Below are positions 12,801 to 25,123 of a DNA stretch of 64,000 nucleotides, one piece after another. Position numbers and translations under genes: made by a program. The notes beneath the pieces were generated by a model. The model was not told the DNA's origin and ran no database searches. It saw only the letters and a program-made list of their open reading frames with translations. Each line of letters begins with the position of its first letter. Within the stretch, counting starts at the first letter, position 1. Source of the DNA: Corella eumyota (Eukaryota > Chordata > Ascidiacea > Phlebobranchia > Corellidae); the NCBI GenBank assembly GCA_963082875.1, contig OY720099.1:2170001-2234000 (forward strand), read 5' to 3'.

Positions 12801-13549
12801 ACAAACCCCCCAAAAAAGTTGTTGGTGTAACTTAGGAAACTTGATTCGACCATGTCTTGTAACTTAACCTTGTGACCAATTCCCGATGCTATTTTGTTTG
12901 GGCAAATGAAAGTGAATATTTCCTTTTATTTGTGGTAACTTTTGATTAGTCATTTTTCACCCAAAAAACTTTTTCTTATGCAAAGTCTGTTGATGCATAG
13001 AACCTGTTTACCAACCTTTGCAAACAAAGAAGAATGTTACTAGTATTACAATTACGGACGCACCACCATGTTCTATTAACCTTACACCATGAGAACCCCG
13101 AGTTTAAAGCCAGCCGCCGACATTGATTTGTCGATGGGAAAAGAATTTCTTTTCAGGCGACAACAACTCGGGTTTTTCTATCAACAATGGCGCGTGGACA
13201 AGTCACGTGACTTTATTTTTAGGGGCCACCACCGCAGCGAAAACTTCAATCGAATTTTCAAATCTTGTCTTTCTTTATATAGTCGGTGTTGATTACAAAA
13301 TTTAAAGTGGTGAACAATTAGAGGTTAAAAAATGTCTTTCAAAGACTTGTACAAATTTATGTCTGATTATAAAATGTGAACTATGTTGATGTTACAAACG
13401 GTTACAGCTTTAAATTTTTTCGTGCAAAATTTAGTGATTATTATATATTAAAAAAGCTTTACATTTTGCAAAAAAATACTTCTAAAAATTTGCTTTAGTG
13501 CAGCGTCTTTAAACCACTTCACATATCTTAAATAACAAGCGGGTAACTT

Positions 13550-14570
13550 GAGTAGATTGATTTCCTTTGACTTTGCACAATTGCGGGCCGAAATGCATTC
13601 TCTTCACCACGACATTCTAAATACGGAAACAATATTGGCGAAACTCTATCTCCATTACCAGCTCGTGTCCAAAAAAACTACTTGTGTTTGTTGAAAAAGT
13701 GCTGGTCTTTCTGGCTGCTTGGACAACAATGACAATTTGTCAGAAGTCTGCTTGTTTTAATTGTGTCGGACTGAAAGGGTGTACAGGACAAAATATGCGC
13801 TTTTAGTATGCTTTATATTAGTACTTGTTCAATCGGTCTTTGTCAGACGAACTGTAGCAGTTTATTTAGCCGTCGGAGCCGATTTTTACCTGGAGACTTG
13901 AGAAACAACCGGTTGTGTCTTGAAACCTGATCACTTTGTTTATTTTGCATCGATAATGGACATTATTATTTCTCATTATATTGATCGATGGTAATGAAAG
14001 TAACGGAGGGTGCCGAAAGATGATTATTTTTCAAGAGTTAACCTCGCAGTGCGTTTCATGCTTGACGTAAATTCTGACTAACTCCGTCTTAAAATCCGCT
14101 AGATTTTTTGGCGTGTTTGTTTAAACGGGTGAAATTTTTTCCGTAAGTTGTTTACCTGGGTTATTTCTCACGTTTACATCAAGAGTTTTTCTACGCACGT
14201 TTTGTGGGTCGGCGTTCTGGTCGAAATCAACCCGGCAAGCCAGCACACTTATCACAGAACAACACAATGAAGAGATAGACGAGCAGGTAGCACGACACCA
14301 CTTGCGTTAGCTGTGCCATAACGATAGTTAAACATCGAACCCTTTCAAAGCGCCGAAAACACAACCCCGAATAGCGAGCGACCCCTAGAACAAAAGACAG
14401 CGCAGAGGTCGGGCCTTGATAATTATCTACAAATCAATTTGTGTTTGCTTTGGAGGCCTGGAGATGAAAAAGATTACCTGTCGCCTGACCTAACGAAGGT
14501 TGACAAGTTCTGTTATTAGATCTCGCCAACTGCCTCTGTGGTTTGCCACCCAGCCAGGCTTTGTAAATAC
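13550..14570. promoter_or_regulatory. Candidate regulatory block upstream of TIKI
   Basis: This roughly 1-kb stretch has more G and C and fewer homopolymer runs than the spacer around it, and lies 0.9-1.9 kb upstream of the TIKI start codon. It contains no long frame. The regulatory role is an inference from composition and position only. Confidence 0.25.
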
Positions 14571-15418
14571 AAAATAGATGTGTGTTTATAAATCGGGGTT
14601 AGATCGATGTTTGGTAATTGTATTGTTTCAAACCAGTGAACTCAATTAGTTGCCTATAACTTAAAAAATGACTTATCCAAATTGTTATTCTAATTCTTAA
14701 ACTTAGTTTAAAAATACAAATTTAGAACTTGTTTTTTTTTTTATATAATAGAACGTCTTTTAATGTAAAATATTTTATTTTTAAAGATAAAATTTGATAG
14801 CGCATATTTTGTTTGCTAACGTTGGATATTGCCCTAGCCTACGCCTTCTAATTCTAGGAATTAAACACTTTACCAACGGTGAAATCCCGATCTGATTGAT
14901 AAGATTGTTTGATGGCATATGATACTACACAGAAAATAATTCTAGTGGATTGATCTGAGTGAAAATAGGATGTTTACTCTAAAGCGCGCTTGTGGTTTCA
15001 AATACATAGATGTTGATTGCCGGACTCCGAATTTCCCACTATGCGTTTTTCCTTTCGTGAGAGCGAGCTTAAAATAGGAGAGACCCTCAAAATAAATCAC
15101 TAATCGCTCATTGCTTGTCGTGCGCGTACTAGGTAGTTGTAAAAAGTGTTTGGCGGGTAATTCAGTAGCAAATTTCGGTGAAAAATTAAAATGCTTCCGA
15201 GGTTATATCGTAATAAAAATTATTTTTTTTTAGTTAGGGAAATTTTATTAATTTATGTATTTTTTTATAGAGAAAAAGTTAGAAGATTATTATAAAAAAG
15301 AATAAGATACAAATGGTGAAAGAAAACGAATGTGATAATAAACCGACTTGCCTTCGAACTATCTAAGGAATTTACGAAACGGATTTATAAACATATTATT
15401 ACTTACAACCAAACCAAT

Positions 15419-18400
15419 ATGAGAAATTTGATCAACATTCTACAAGTTTTGATATTTTTTACTTTTATTTCAATTTCACATCAAAAAAAAGAAAAATCTA
15501 ATTGTGATAAGGTAAGTTTTTTTTACTTATTTTTTTTTTGTTTTTATATTAAAAAATTTAATAACTTACAACTAGTTTTTTAGTAATTTATTTCTAATGT
15601 TTATATAATTACATTTCTTGAAGTTCTCTTCTGTAGCTCTAAAAATAACAAATTAAAATTATAAACCACAAAATTTCGATCAATTTTAATTCATTTACCA
15701 CTAATCCTATAATTATAATATTACTTTTACTTTTAAATTAAATGCTACGCACTTCATTATATTTTCATTATTATTTAATTTATTTGTTATTTAGATTAAA
15801 ACTGATTCGTTTTTATGGACGATGAAACGGGATCCACCCGTTTATTTTTTCGGTACAATTCATGTTCCATACACTAGAGTATGGGACCATATTCCTCAAA
15901 ATTCAAAGGTTCGTCTAATTACTAGTCGGTCTTTAATAATCGACAATTTAGCGATAATTTTACAATTATTTTGGAGGATATTGGACATTAAAATTATAAA
16001 ATGATAATAAGGCTTTGTCTGAAAGCATAAGGCTCGTTTTTAAAAGTGTTTTAAAACAACGAAGTTCTTCATAGATTGATTTTTAAAAGAACTTGATATT
16101 TAAAAGCTGTTTTTGAAGTATAATGACATTTTATAAGACATTTTGGTTCATAATAGGTTTTTAAAAGTCTATGTTATAAATCAAAATCATGAAAAAACCA
16201 AAATTGGTTTTTGAAACAAATATATAACGTTTTAAATTTTTTGTTGTTTTATCGAGATATCGCATTCTTTAAAATATTTTTAATTTTTTTACTTGCAGTT
16301 AGCTTTTAGTAAAAGTAAAAATATTTATTTCGAACTTGACCTTACTGATGCCAACACGATCTCGGCTCTTACACGATGTCAGATGCTGCCTGGTGGAAAG
16401 GATTTAAGACAAATCTTGCCAGCAGATTTGTACCAGAGACTTAAACAACATTTGGACTACGTTAAAAGAGCAATGCCACACTGGATATCGCCTGAACAGC
16501 AAGGCAAAGGTGAGATTAAGGGGACTGGTACAGTGCTTAAGCATTTTCTACACTTTAAATAAATGTTCTTGGCCAATTTTTAGCATTTTTGAGTCGTTAC
16601 TACATTCAACAAACATATTTTCGTCGCTTATCATCTGAATTACACTTCATTACATTAAAACCTACTTATGTAATTCGATTTTTGCGCATTAATTTGACCA
16701 ATCAGTGTCAATTACAACGACTGATTTAAATCGAATTATCGGATTTTAAATTTTCACACCACAGTTTATCACAGTAAACACATTATTTCGCTTGACAGGC
16801 TTATATCCTGATTACTTGTTCGAAGCCATCGCCGGCAACTGGGAACGAAAAAGGCCGGTTTGGGTGATGCTAATGGTCAACTCACTCACAGAAGCTGACG
16901 TGAGGTCCCGGGGGATACCGGTGCTGGACTTATATCTTGCTAAGCAGGCTGATCGTATGGGAAAACAAGTCGGAGCCGTGGAAAAGGTCGACGAACAGTG
17001 CAAGCCTCTGAACGGATTAAATATGACACAAGTAAGTTAAATTGTACAGATGTTGATAAAGAGATCACAAAAACACAAGAAAAATTACAGACATTTTTTG
17101 AAACCAAAATAGTTAAATATCTATACCTCATAAAAAATTTAGGCTTTTAAATAAATTGAATTTTAAATTTCTTTCTATCAAGTTTAAATCGATTTTTACC
17201 AAACTTTTAGGTTTTATTTGCTTTAAATCACACTCTCATGATGCAAGAAAAGATGCGGAAAGGCGATCTAACAGTTCCTTACACAACTGATGATCTAATC
17301 AAACAATATAATTGTGGATATCTTGATTCTGTTATTTTCGATCGAGAATCTTCTCAAGTAAAATCTTTTTCATTTAACTTTTAAAAAAAAGATTTATCAC
17401 AAGTTATTAACCAAACTGCATTTGTTTTTTAGGCTAAATTTTAATAAATATTTTCTAATTCCTAATGGAAAGATTATTCAAGAACTCTCCAAGAAAGCAG
17501 TGGATATATTTTAAACCATTCTTTTTCTTAATTTAGGTTCCACAAATGAAAAATAACGAAACTGGTCAAATCCTTGCAGAGGACACAATTGACGAGGACA
17601 CTGAAGACAGTGCCATGGCAATTGATATCGACTCTTACTTTAAAAACGAATTGATCTATCGACGAAACGAGCGGATGGCTGAACGAGTTATAAAGCTTTT
17701 AAATGAAAACCCAGACCGGAGCATGTTCTTTGCCTTTGGTGCAGGTGCGTTATACCAAATTACAAAACTTGTTATTTAGTTTTCTTTGATCTTAATGTAT
17801 GTTGTTACAATACGTCAATTTAAAGGCTAAAAGCAATGCGATAATGAGTAAATTAATGCAATGCTACACAAACACACCCCCCTTTTTTCGAGCAACTATC
17901 AATCAACTATGTTGCACTTATAATTTGGCGCCAAGTGCTAGTTTTGTTCATTACCCCCATTACGCTTGTTGCTTGTTTTGTTTAGTTGTTAAGACATTGT
18001 TATTGAAGGGAAATAGTTTAACGTTGGTGCGCAGCGAAAATCAAATCTTGTGGTTCGTTAAAGAACTTATTTTAAGCCAAATGTTTTTGTTAAGTGTTTT
18101 CCAAATCTATAATTTCTCGTAAAGAAAAATGACTCAGCGGGTGACATAAGATTTAAGACTACTTTGAACCGGCGTTATCATAACATACTTGAAACTAAAA
18201 TTCGAGCAAGAATTTGGTAAAATAAAAAGCTTCTGTACATGTGTTAGACAATGTCACGTATAACACGGTGTTAATAACCATCTTAACCAGCTACTTTACG
18301 TGGATACAATATAATTACACATGACCTGTGGAATAGGTTTCTAGAAAGTCGAGGAATGATCGTCAAATTATATCATACCGATTGGTATACCAGGAATCAT

Positions 18401-21400
18401 CAAACATTTTATTTTATCTAGTTTGAATGCAAGATATTGCGGTTTTGTAATCATTACTTTTGTTGGGTAAATGGCCACCTTTTACTAGAGATTGCCCTTG
18501 CCCAAAAACCGCAAATCGTTCATCTACAAATTACAAAACCACTTTGAAGTGTACGCAGATCGGTATCTTGATATTATCGGATGTATTTATATAACTTCTA
18601 TTTTAACTTGGCCAGGAATATTAACTAGTAAGCAGCCTGTGTTAAGGTATGGACTTACAATATTTCAAATTCTTTGGACACATATTATTAACACGCCAAT
18701 TCGTAAACACGCGACCTAAAAAGGGCATGTTGACTCTGCGTAACAGCTTGTCGTTTTCGTTTGGTGTTCTTTTTGTTTGTTTGGGATTAATGGCAAATTT
18801 ACGGAGATCTCGCTAATTTGATTAGGGATTATCCAAAATTAAACCGTTTCCGAGACGATTAAGGTTAGTGTAATACGGAACTGGCATACATTGACAGATT
18901 GTCTAATTGAATATATTTTTCCTTTTTTAATTACAAATTTTTCTAGTTTGCTTGGTTTAAAATTGTTTAAAGTTTTGTATTTAATCATTGAATAGTACAA
19001 TGGTGGTTATCAAAATATAATCTTCAAACATTGAAATTTACCTTTTGACCAACACTACAACAACAAAAATATCAAATAAAAAGTTTTTGTTACATGTTAT
19101 CACAACATACCCCAATTATTAAAGTTTTGTTGTCATTGGGCCACGTTTTATGATGTTTTAATACTAACTTAAATATCAGCGCGGTATAATACGACCCTAT
19201 AGCTAAATAAAGGCGTTTTTACTACGGATCGAAATTTCTCCATTCTTTAGATATTACGATCAAGTAAATATTGGTACTGGACATTCAATGGAATAGTGAC
19301 TATAGAAAGGTTGTAAAAATAAGGACTTACATTACGAAAACGGAATATAACATTTACGAATTACGTAAAAAAATCTAAAAAAATCTCGTATTGCGTACAT
19401 TTCACGTCGAGTCATATATGTTTAGTTATATAGCGTTAAAACCATTAGGCTTAATATAACGAATACGTCAAATGATAGAAATATATATTTGCTTAAGAAT
19501 AACAAATAGTAGAATACATGACATGCAGAAGCTTTAACTGATATTACGTTTTACAAATCCTGACATGTTTGAAGATTTTTATATCAATATTAGTGGCTAA
19601 TTCTGGACACACAATTCCAATTACCTGTGCGTAAAGGTGCGTGAACTGTACGGAAGATCAGTCAACATTTAAATATCACTTTGTGTGTTTGAACACCTAA
19701 GCAAGTTGCTAATTTATAACAGGTATCAGACAGCTCAATGTTTGCTTCGTAGCCCAATCTCAAGAGCTGAAGGTCGCATCGCGATTTGGACCATTGGTAA
19801 CTTAACTGTAATCACGCAAAGGTTTACAAGCCCTCACGCGATAGCAAGTCAATACTTTTTCCATAAATAAAGTAATTTGCGAAACCGGAGAGGGTCTTAT
19901 TTTAAGCCCCCGTTTAAAGAGGCACACGTCCTTCCTGTGGGCGCATTAAAGTGGGTGGGTCACATTTTGCGACAAGCCGTGTTCGGTTAAGCGAAACTAA
20001 ACATAAACAACAGACGAAATGGCATTCTAAAAAGGTTTTTTAAGGGGGCTTGGCCGTCAAGGGCTGCGTTAGTTAATTGAAATTTTAAAAATGTTATTTT
20101 TTGTCCGCTTTTTAGTTAAGCCCATTTTGACTTTGACGTAGTGGTTGCAAAATCTTGTCAAGTATATTTTCTTCTTACTTTGCACGCGAAGTTGGGCACT
20201 TGAAACGATTATTGAATTATTTTAAAGGCTTTCGAACTTGTTTTTTGCCATATGTTTTGCGGTAAAAAGGCATCAACAGTACGCTCACTTTAATGTGGGA
20301 GCACAGAAAAACAGGACAAGGCGTGTGACTCCATTCTTTTGCGGTCTTTACCGGTTCTAACCCACTGAGAACTTTGCCACCTTATCCTTTCGGTATTTTC
20401 ATGCACTTCACAATGCCATTCACCCACATCGTCGAGTCTCGTTTACTTATAGCTTGGATTGTGTTTGGTTATCAGGGTCTATAGGCGACAGGATATCGTA
20501 CAACGACGCCTAAGTTCTTGGCTCCTGATAATATCCGTGAATTCTTTGCATATGAGAGCAGTTATGGTATGGAACTATTAAACCCTGTGCATTGGTTGCA
20601 TTTGGTAGATTGTGGGAGTTATGCAAAATGGATTGTAAAAAAAAACATGTGGGTTTTATAGAATTGGACTTTGTTCCGCTGAAACTGCAAATTAAATCAC
20701 ATTTTTGAACTAACCAACGATATCGTTTGCATTGCGGTTGAAAAATTTTATGTTGTGGTTGAAAATTCCTCTTAACTGGAAACAATACGTTCTTAAGATT
20801 CATTGATACTTCTGCAAACCTTTCATTAAAATGTATTTATTTGCAATATGTTTTTTGGAGATAATTCTACGTTTGTAGCTCACGTTATTTAAAAATTAAA
20901 GCTTGTTAACCTAAAAAGCATACCCTAAAGTGCTTATTAGGTTTATAGGATACAGTGATATTTTTCAAAATCAGGTTGCAAATGCAATAATTATTTTTCT
21001 TGTACCCGAAATATTTCTGTTAATGTAAAGGACCAGCAGACAACGCACAGTAAATGTTTATAATCCTTCTGTAATTGACAAGGTGCTGATTTTCAAGCTG
21101 TTTCAACACTGGTATTGTACGTTATGTAAAGCTAAACACATCGAGTACAACTTAAGTTAATTCAAAACTATTAAGAGATAGTCTAAACCGCTACGATGGC
21201 ACTTACATTCTAGTATGTCGGCACCATCAAAGCAGATCACCTTTTTGTTTCTAGAAGTTTTGTATAAAAAGTCAATACTCGAATTATCCATTATCCCAGA
21301 TAATAACAAATCTTCTAGTTTTCCTGAATAGAAGAGACATGATAAAGTGGAATACTATCTGTTTCCATTGATCCAGTTACTTTAAAAATCTAATTTTAAT

Positions 21401-24400
21401 GCGAGAACGGAAATCCAGTCTGGTTCAAAGGTTGTTTATTGGAAAACTATTTTAGAACTTTAAGATTTTAAATATATTGACATATTTTATAAGTACAGTT
21501 CTCCAAAAATCGTGCAAATATGTAATTCGGGATTTTTTTTCAAGTTTTACCTTAAACTTAGCCAACAAAAAAAAATTGCATTTTCAAGTGCTACATGCAT
21601 ACCTATGCAAACATGGCTTATATGTTAAGTAAAACGTTTGATTGGCTTTATTATATATTTTCTACTAATTACAGCTTATTTGTCAAGTGCCAGATTGTGT
21701 AAAATAATGTCAGGTACTTTATTCGTGCACGCTTTTGTGTGAAAACTGTAAGGTTTTACACTAACCCAATTGCATGTGTTGGCTTCTTGATAACAGGGTA
21801 AGCATATTGGAATTTTATCGCCTTAGGATAAAGCATGTTACTACCAATCTTTAATGAAGCATCAAATACTTAATTGTAAAACACATTACATTTAAACGCC
21901 ACTCACAATTAAAAAACCGCGTATCTACGCAGCATATTGAAGCTTCTTTTATCTCAAAATTTTGCCATTTGAAGTGCCCGGCAAGTCAAACATGTACATT
22001 TATATATCAACAACCCAGCCTATGATTAGTTACCCCCGCTAAGTTGATGTAGTGGGGGGCAGCGTTTTTGTACATCAAAGAAACCCAGAAACACTTTATG
22101 TGTTCGATTTACCGAAGTGCACTTGAGTCGCGAATGTTTATTTAGATAAATTGGACGCGATTACAATCCCGATAAGAGTCCGTAGTGGACGATTTAGCGA
22201 CGTCCTGACATTTGATGTTTCGCAAACCTTTCGACATGATGGGTAGCAACATTTATAATCTGTTTTACTCGATCTGAATTTGAGCAATTTGCGACATTCT
22301 TGTTGTAAAATCGGAATTTTTGCTTTGAAGAAATTATATTAAAATTTAAAAATTTGTAGCAAAATGTAATTTGCAAAGTGCAAGAATGACATATATAAAA
22401 CCCATAGAAAAAATGCTTCATTTTAAAAGTAGTTTTTTTTTATTCCACTCTAAAACTTAATTTTAAAAAAATAGTATTTAAAAGCATGTTAGGGAGCAAA
22501 TAATTTACCGGTAAATGCATCAACACTCTTTCATTTAACCAAGTGTTCTCAGCCCGGGCTGACCACTTAAAGAATTCGCTTCAAACGAAAAGTTGAGAAG
22601 AGATTGCGAAGTGCCAACATACTCGGGTTGATGTTTTGTTTATTTTTCTGATCTAGTTTTTGTCACTTATCGTCTCGCTTTCAAATGTCCACTATTAAAC
22701 GACCAAAAAGAACCCCGCGAAGACGATTAACTACTGCCGAGAATTTTAAGAATGTTTTATATCAGTTTGATGATATATTTTTGTGTGTTTTTGATAACAA
22801 AATTTTACTATATATGCTGCGCGTCCTCTTATAGCCTATGGCCAGAATATAACGTTGTTCAATTGGATTAAATAACCTTTGTGACAATAATTATAATAAT
22901 TATCTAACAGGTTACTAGTACATTTAAATTAATTTTAACACAATGCATCTTTTTATAAGGCGCCTAATAATCGCATTTTTGGTACCACATCAGATCAAGT
23001 TCACAGACTTAATAATTACAATGTTTTTTAATCTTATATTAAACTACTTTGTAGAATTGACGTCAGAAGTTTATAATTTAACAAATTAATTATTTGTTTT
23101 CTAGGTCATTTTCTCGGTAACGGTTCGGTGATTGACTTTCTACGTCATAAAGGATACGTCATTGAGCATAATAAAGCTGACAACTCTAAAAAGTAAGTGG
23201 AAAAACACAAGACATTTTTTACTGAAAAAACTTCAGTTTTTGCATTTTTTATTTATTTATTTTATTTTTTAGTGCTGGAATAGATTCTCCCCACCCTGAT
23301 TCGGATTCTAGTTCATTCCCTATCCCAGTAGAATGGATGAAAAATGATGAAATATGGACTCGTTCTTCTTCTAATAAACAAAGAAGATCAAAAAGTAGAA
23401 GGTAAAACACCAAGTCTACATTTTCCTTTTGGAATAATACCGAATTTAATTTTGAAATATCAGATTTGAGAATAATTTTTTTTTTTTTAATTTTTCAGAA
23501 TGTCAAATGTTGCTCGTTCAAGAAGTAGATCACGTGGTAGAAATAAGAGGAGGAGACAGGGTAAGCGGAAGAACAAAAATGACGGATCTGCCGGATTGTC
23601 ACAAGATCTGTGGATGCGATTAGGAGAAAGGTAAAAACTTAATCTAACCCTAAGTTGAAAATGTCCAGATTACAGGGCCTTTAATTTAAATTTTACTTGG
23701 GTTAATATTGTGAATTAATAATTTTTTTAAGTTGTTAACAATATTTTTAATATGTATAGCCAAACAAACAATAATCCTCAAATTGAACACCGCGAGTCAT
23801 TTAACTTTGCCAGCGATGACAATATTCACACCCAAATCCGAGTAATCAATCGTTACCCAACCGCTTTTCCACCTCACGTGTACGATCCTCCAAAACCCAA
23901 TCTACAGAACCTTGATTATCAGTTTAGTTGGTCGCCTTATTCAGCAATGATACCAAAAGAAAACACTGCAGGTGGCAGGGATCGAACCCAAGGCGACCGT
24001 ATGCCGTATTCGAAAGAACGATCAGGATTAAGTATGGAGCTATGGGCGGAGACTTATAAAAATACTGGTAATAGTGCGATGTCTATAAGTAAAACCCCGC
24101 CTATTACATTACTTATACTTATAACAATTTGTTCGCTTTGCGCGACAGAGTTATTTAGTTTGTCTTATACAAAAACTATTATACCTGAAAATGAAAAACA
24201 TTCAAACACCATTTCTTCAATTAAAAACGACGCTGGTTTAAATTTTAAACTGCTATCAAGTGATTTAAAAAATAACGAAACTTTGTTTTCAAAGTGTATT
24301 CAACATTTATTATCTTTAAAAAACAATTTAACTATTTTAAGTTTTAACCAATTCGGTTATTTTAAATCTTGTTCGTGGGTGTTGTTATTTGTTTTTGAAA

Positions 24401-24432
24401 TTTCGTTTTTTAAATGCGAAAATATCAGATAA
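15419..24432 (+). CDS. TRABD2: TIKI family metalloprotease (10 exons, ~675 aa)
   Basis: TIKI proteins are TraB-fold, membrane-anchored metalloproteases that clip the N terminus of Wnt ligands and so block signalling. Exons: 15419-15511, 15795-15908, 16299-16509, 16799-17031, 17211-17357, 17537-17744, 23105-23192, 23273-23401, 23499-23630 and 23760-24432, all in frame. Residues 1-22 form a signal peptide starting at the ATG at 15419 (an in-frame ATG at 15332 would bury it). The catalytic core reads [20 protein letters not shown] (GTIH at 51-54), [54 protein letters not shown] and FFAFGAGH (H337), very close to vertebrate TIKI. After the core come a basic RS/RK-rich stretch (about residues 404-440) and a 225-residue last exon with two hydrophobic segments. 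Vertebrate TIKIs are about 505-517 aa, so the extra length is in the C-terminal tail. Confidence 0.95.
17745..23104 (+). other. 5.4-kb intron 6 of the TIKI gene
   Basis: All other introns of this gene are 80-390 bp, while this one is 5360 bp and splits the FGAG-H catalytic motif (exon 6 ends in GA|G, exon 7 continues with H). I see no exon of another gene inside it. Open frames at 17799-18122, 18492-18719 and 19685-19870 look like chance frames. Two 14-bp perfect palindromes lie close together at 22503-22516 and 22549-22562. Its size and position make it a good place for enhancers, but that is inference. Confidence 0.6.
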
Positions 24433-25123
24433 CAACAACACACTGCACTTTTTCACTTTTTTGTTGTTTTTTATTTTTTCTTGCGTAAATCACTGTATTC
24501 CGCCTTCTTCCATTTATTTTATTCTTTTTAGTTTCGTTGACTTCATTTTGTTTTTTTAGTTATTGCAAATAAAAATTGATAAACACTTGTTTAATTAAGA
24601 ACAGTCTAGCCTATTTTTTTTTTTTTTATCATTTTAGTAGGTTTGATTTGGAAATAAGATCATGATTATTATTATCTCAAGTCTGCCACTTAGCGATAAC
24701 AGATTTTGCAAAATAACCTTTTTTTATTTGTGCAAATTTCACCATGGGCACATTTCGAGATTTAACTTAAGCAAATTTTTGCCTAAATCGGCGTTCTTCT
24801 TAAACAAAAAATTACGCTTTATTTAGATTTAAGTTCAGTTAAGCAGTGTTATAAAGTAGTGGTATGTATAGTATTAAAAGCCGTGTATTTTAAAACAGTC
24901 ATTGTAAAAAAATTCTTAGACTATATAAAGTTATATTTCTACAGAATCATATTTTTGTTCAAAATTTATAAAAAACTAGTAAAAGTATGGAATACAAATG
25001 CTTTATTACAAAAACTGGCAAAATACAAAGCACCCATTGAAAAGAACAAAAAGCATTCAAGAAATATATCAAGGTAACTAAAATCAATTTAACATTAACA
25101 ATTATGTAATGTAAATCTTTAAC
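24433..25123. other. Convergent 3' spacer, TIKI / CPZ-like
   Basis: This holds the 3' UTRs of the two genes. AATAAA at 24568-24573 (+) fits TIKI, 136 bp after its stop. TTTATT at 25002-25007 reads AATAAA on the minus strand and fits the CPZ-like gene, about 120 bp after its stop. A 72-codon frame at 24859-25077 is Lys/Tyr/Ile rich, as expected of chance AT-rich sequence. Confidence 0.55.

Larger units (their letters stand above)
9336..15418. other. Divergent intergenic region, UNC93-like / TIKI
   Basis: About 6 kb between two divergently transcribed start codons, so it should hold both promoters. It contains one SINE (9697-9862). The part at about 13550-14570 is visibly richer in G and C than its surroundings. 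Short open frames at 12377-12682 and 13089-13305 show no family resemblance and no convincing splice context, and I do not call them genes. No RNA gene was recognised. Confidence 0.5.

Noticed and set aside
13089-13305. Two overlapping frames in a slightly GC-richer patch
   Set aside because: Overlapping frames with different translations and no recognisable domain; better explained by composition.
15332-15418. Upstream in-frame ATG of TIKI at 15332
   Set aside because: Using it would put 29 polar and basic residues before the signal peptide; the ATG at 15419 fits a secreted protease.
18492-18719. 75-codon frame inside TIKI intron 6
   Set aside because: No similarity recognised, same strand as the intron, no matching splice sites.
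24859-25077. 72-codon Lys/Tyr-rich frame between TIKI and the CPZ-like gene
   Set aside because: Composition is that of random AT-rich DNA, and it overlaps the expected 3' UTR and poly(A) signal of the CPZ-like gene.
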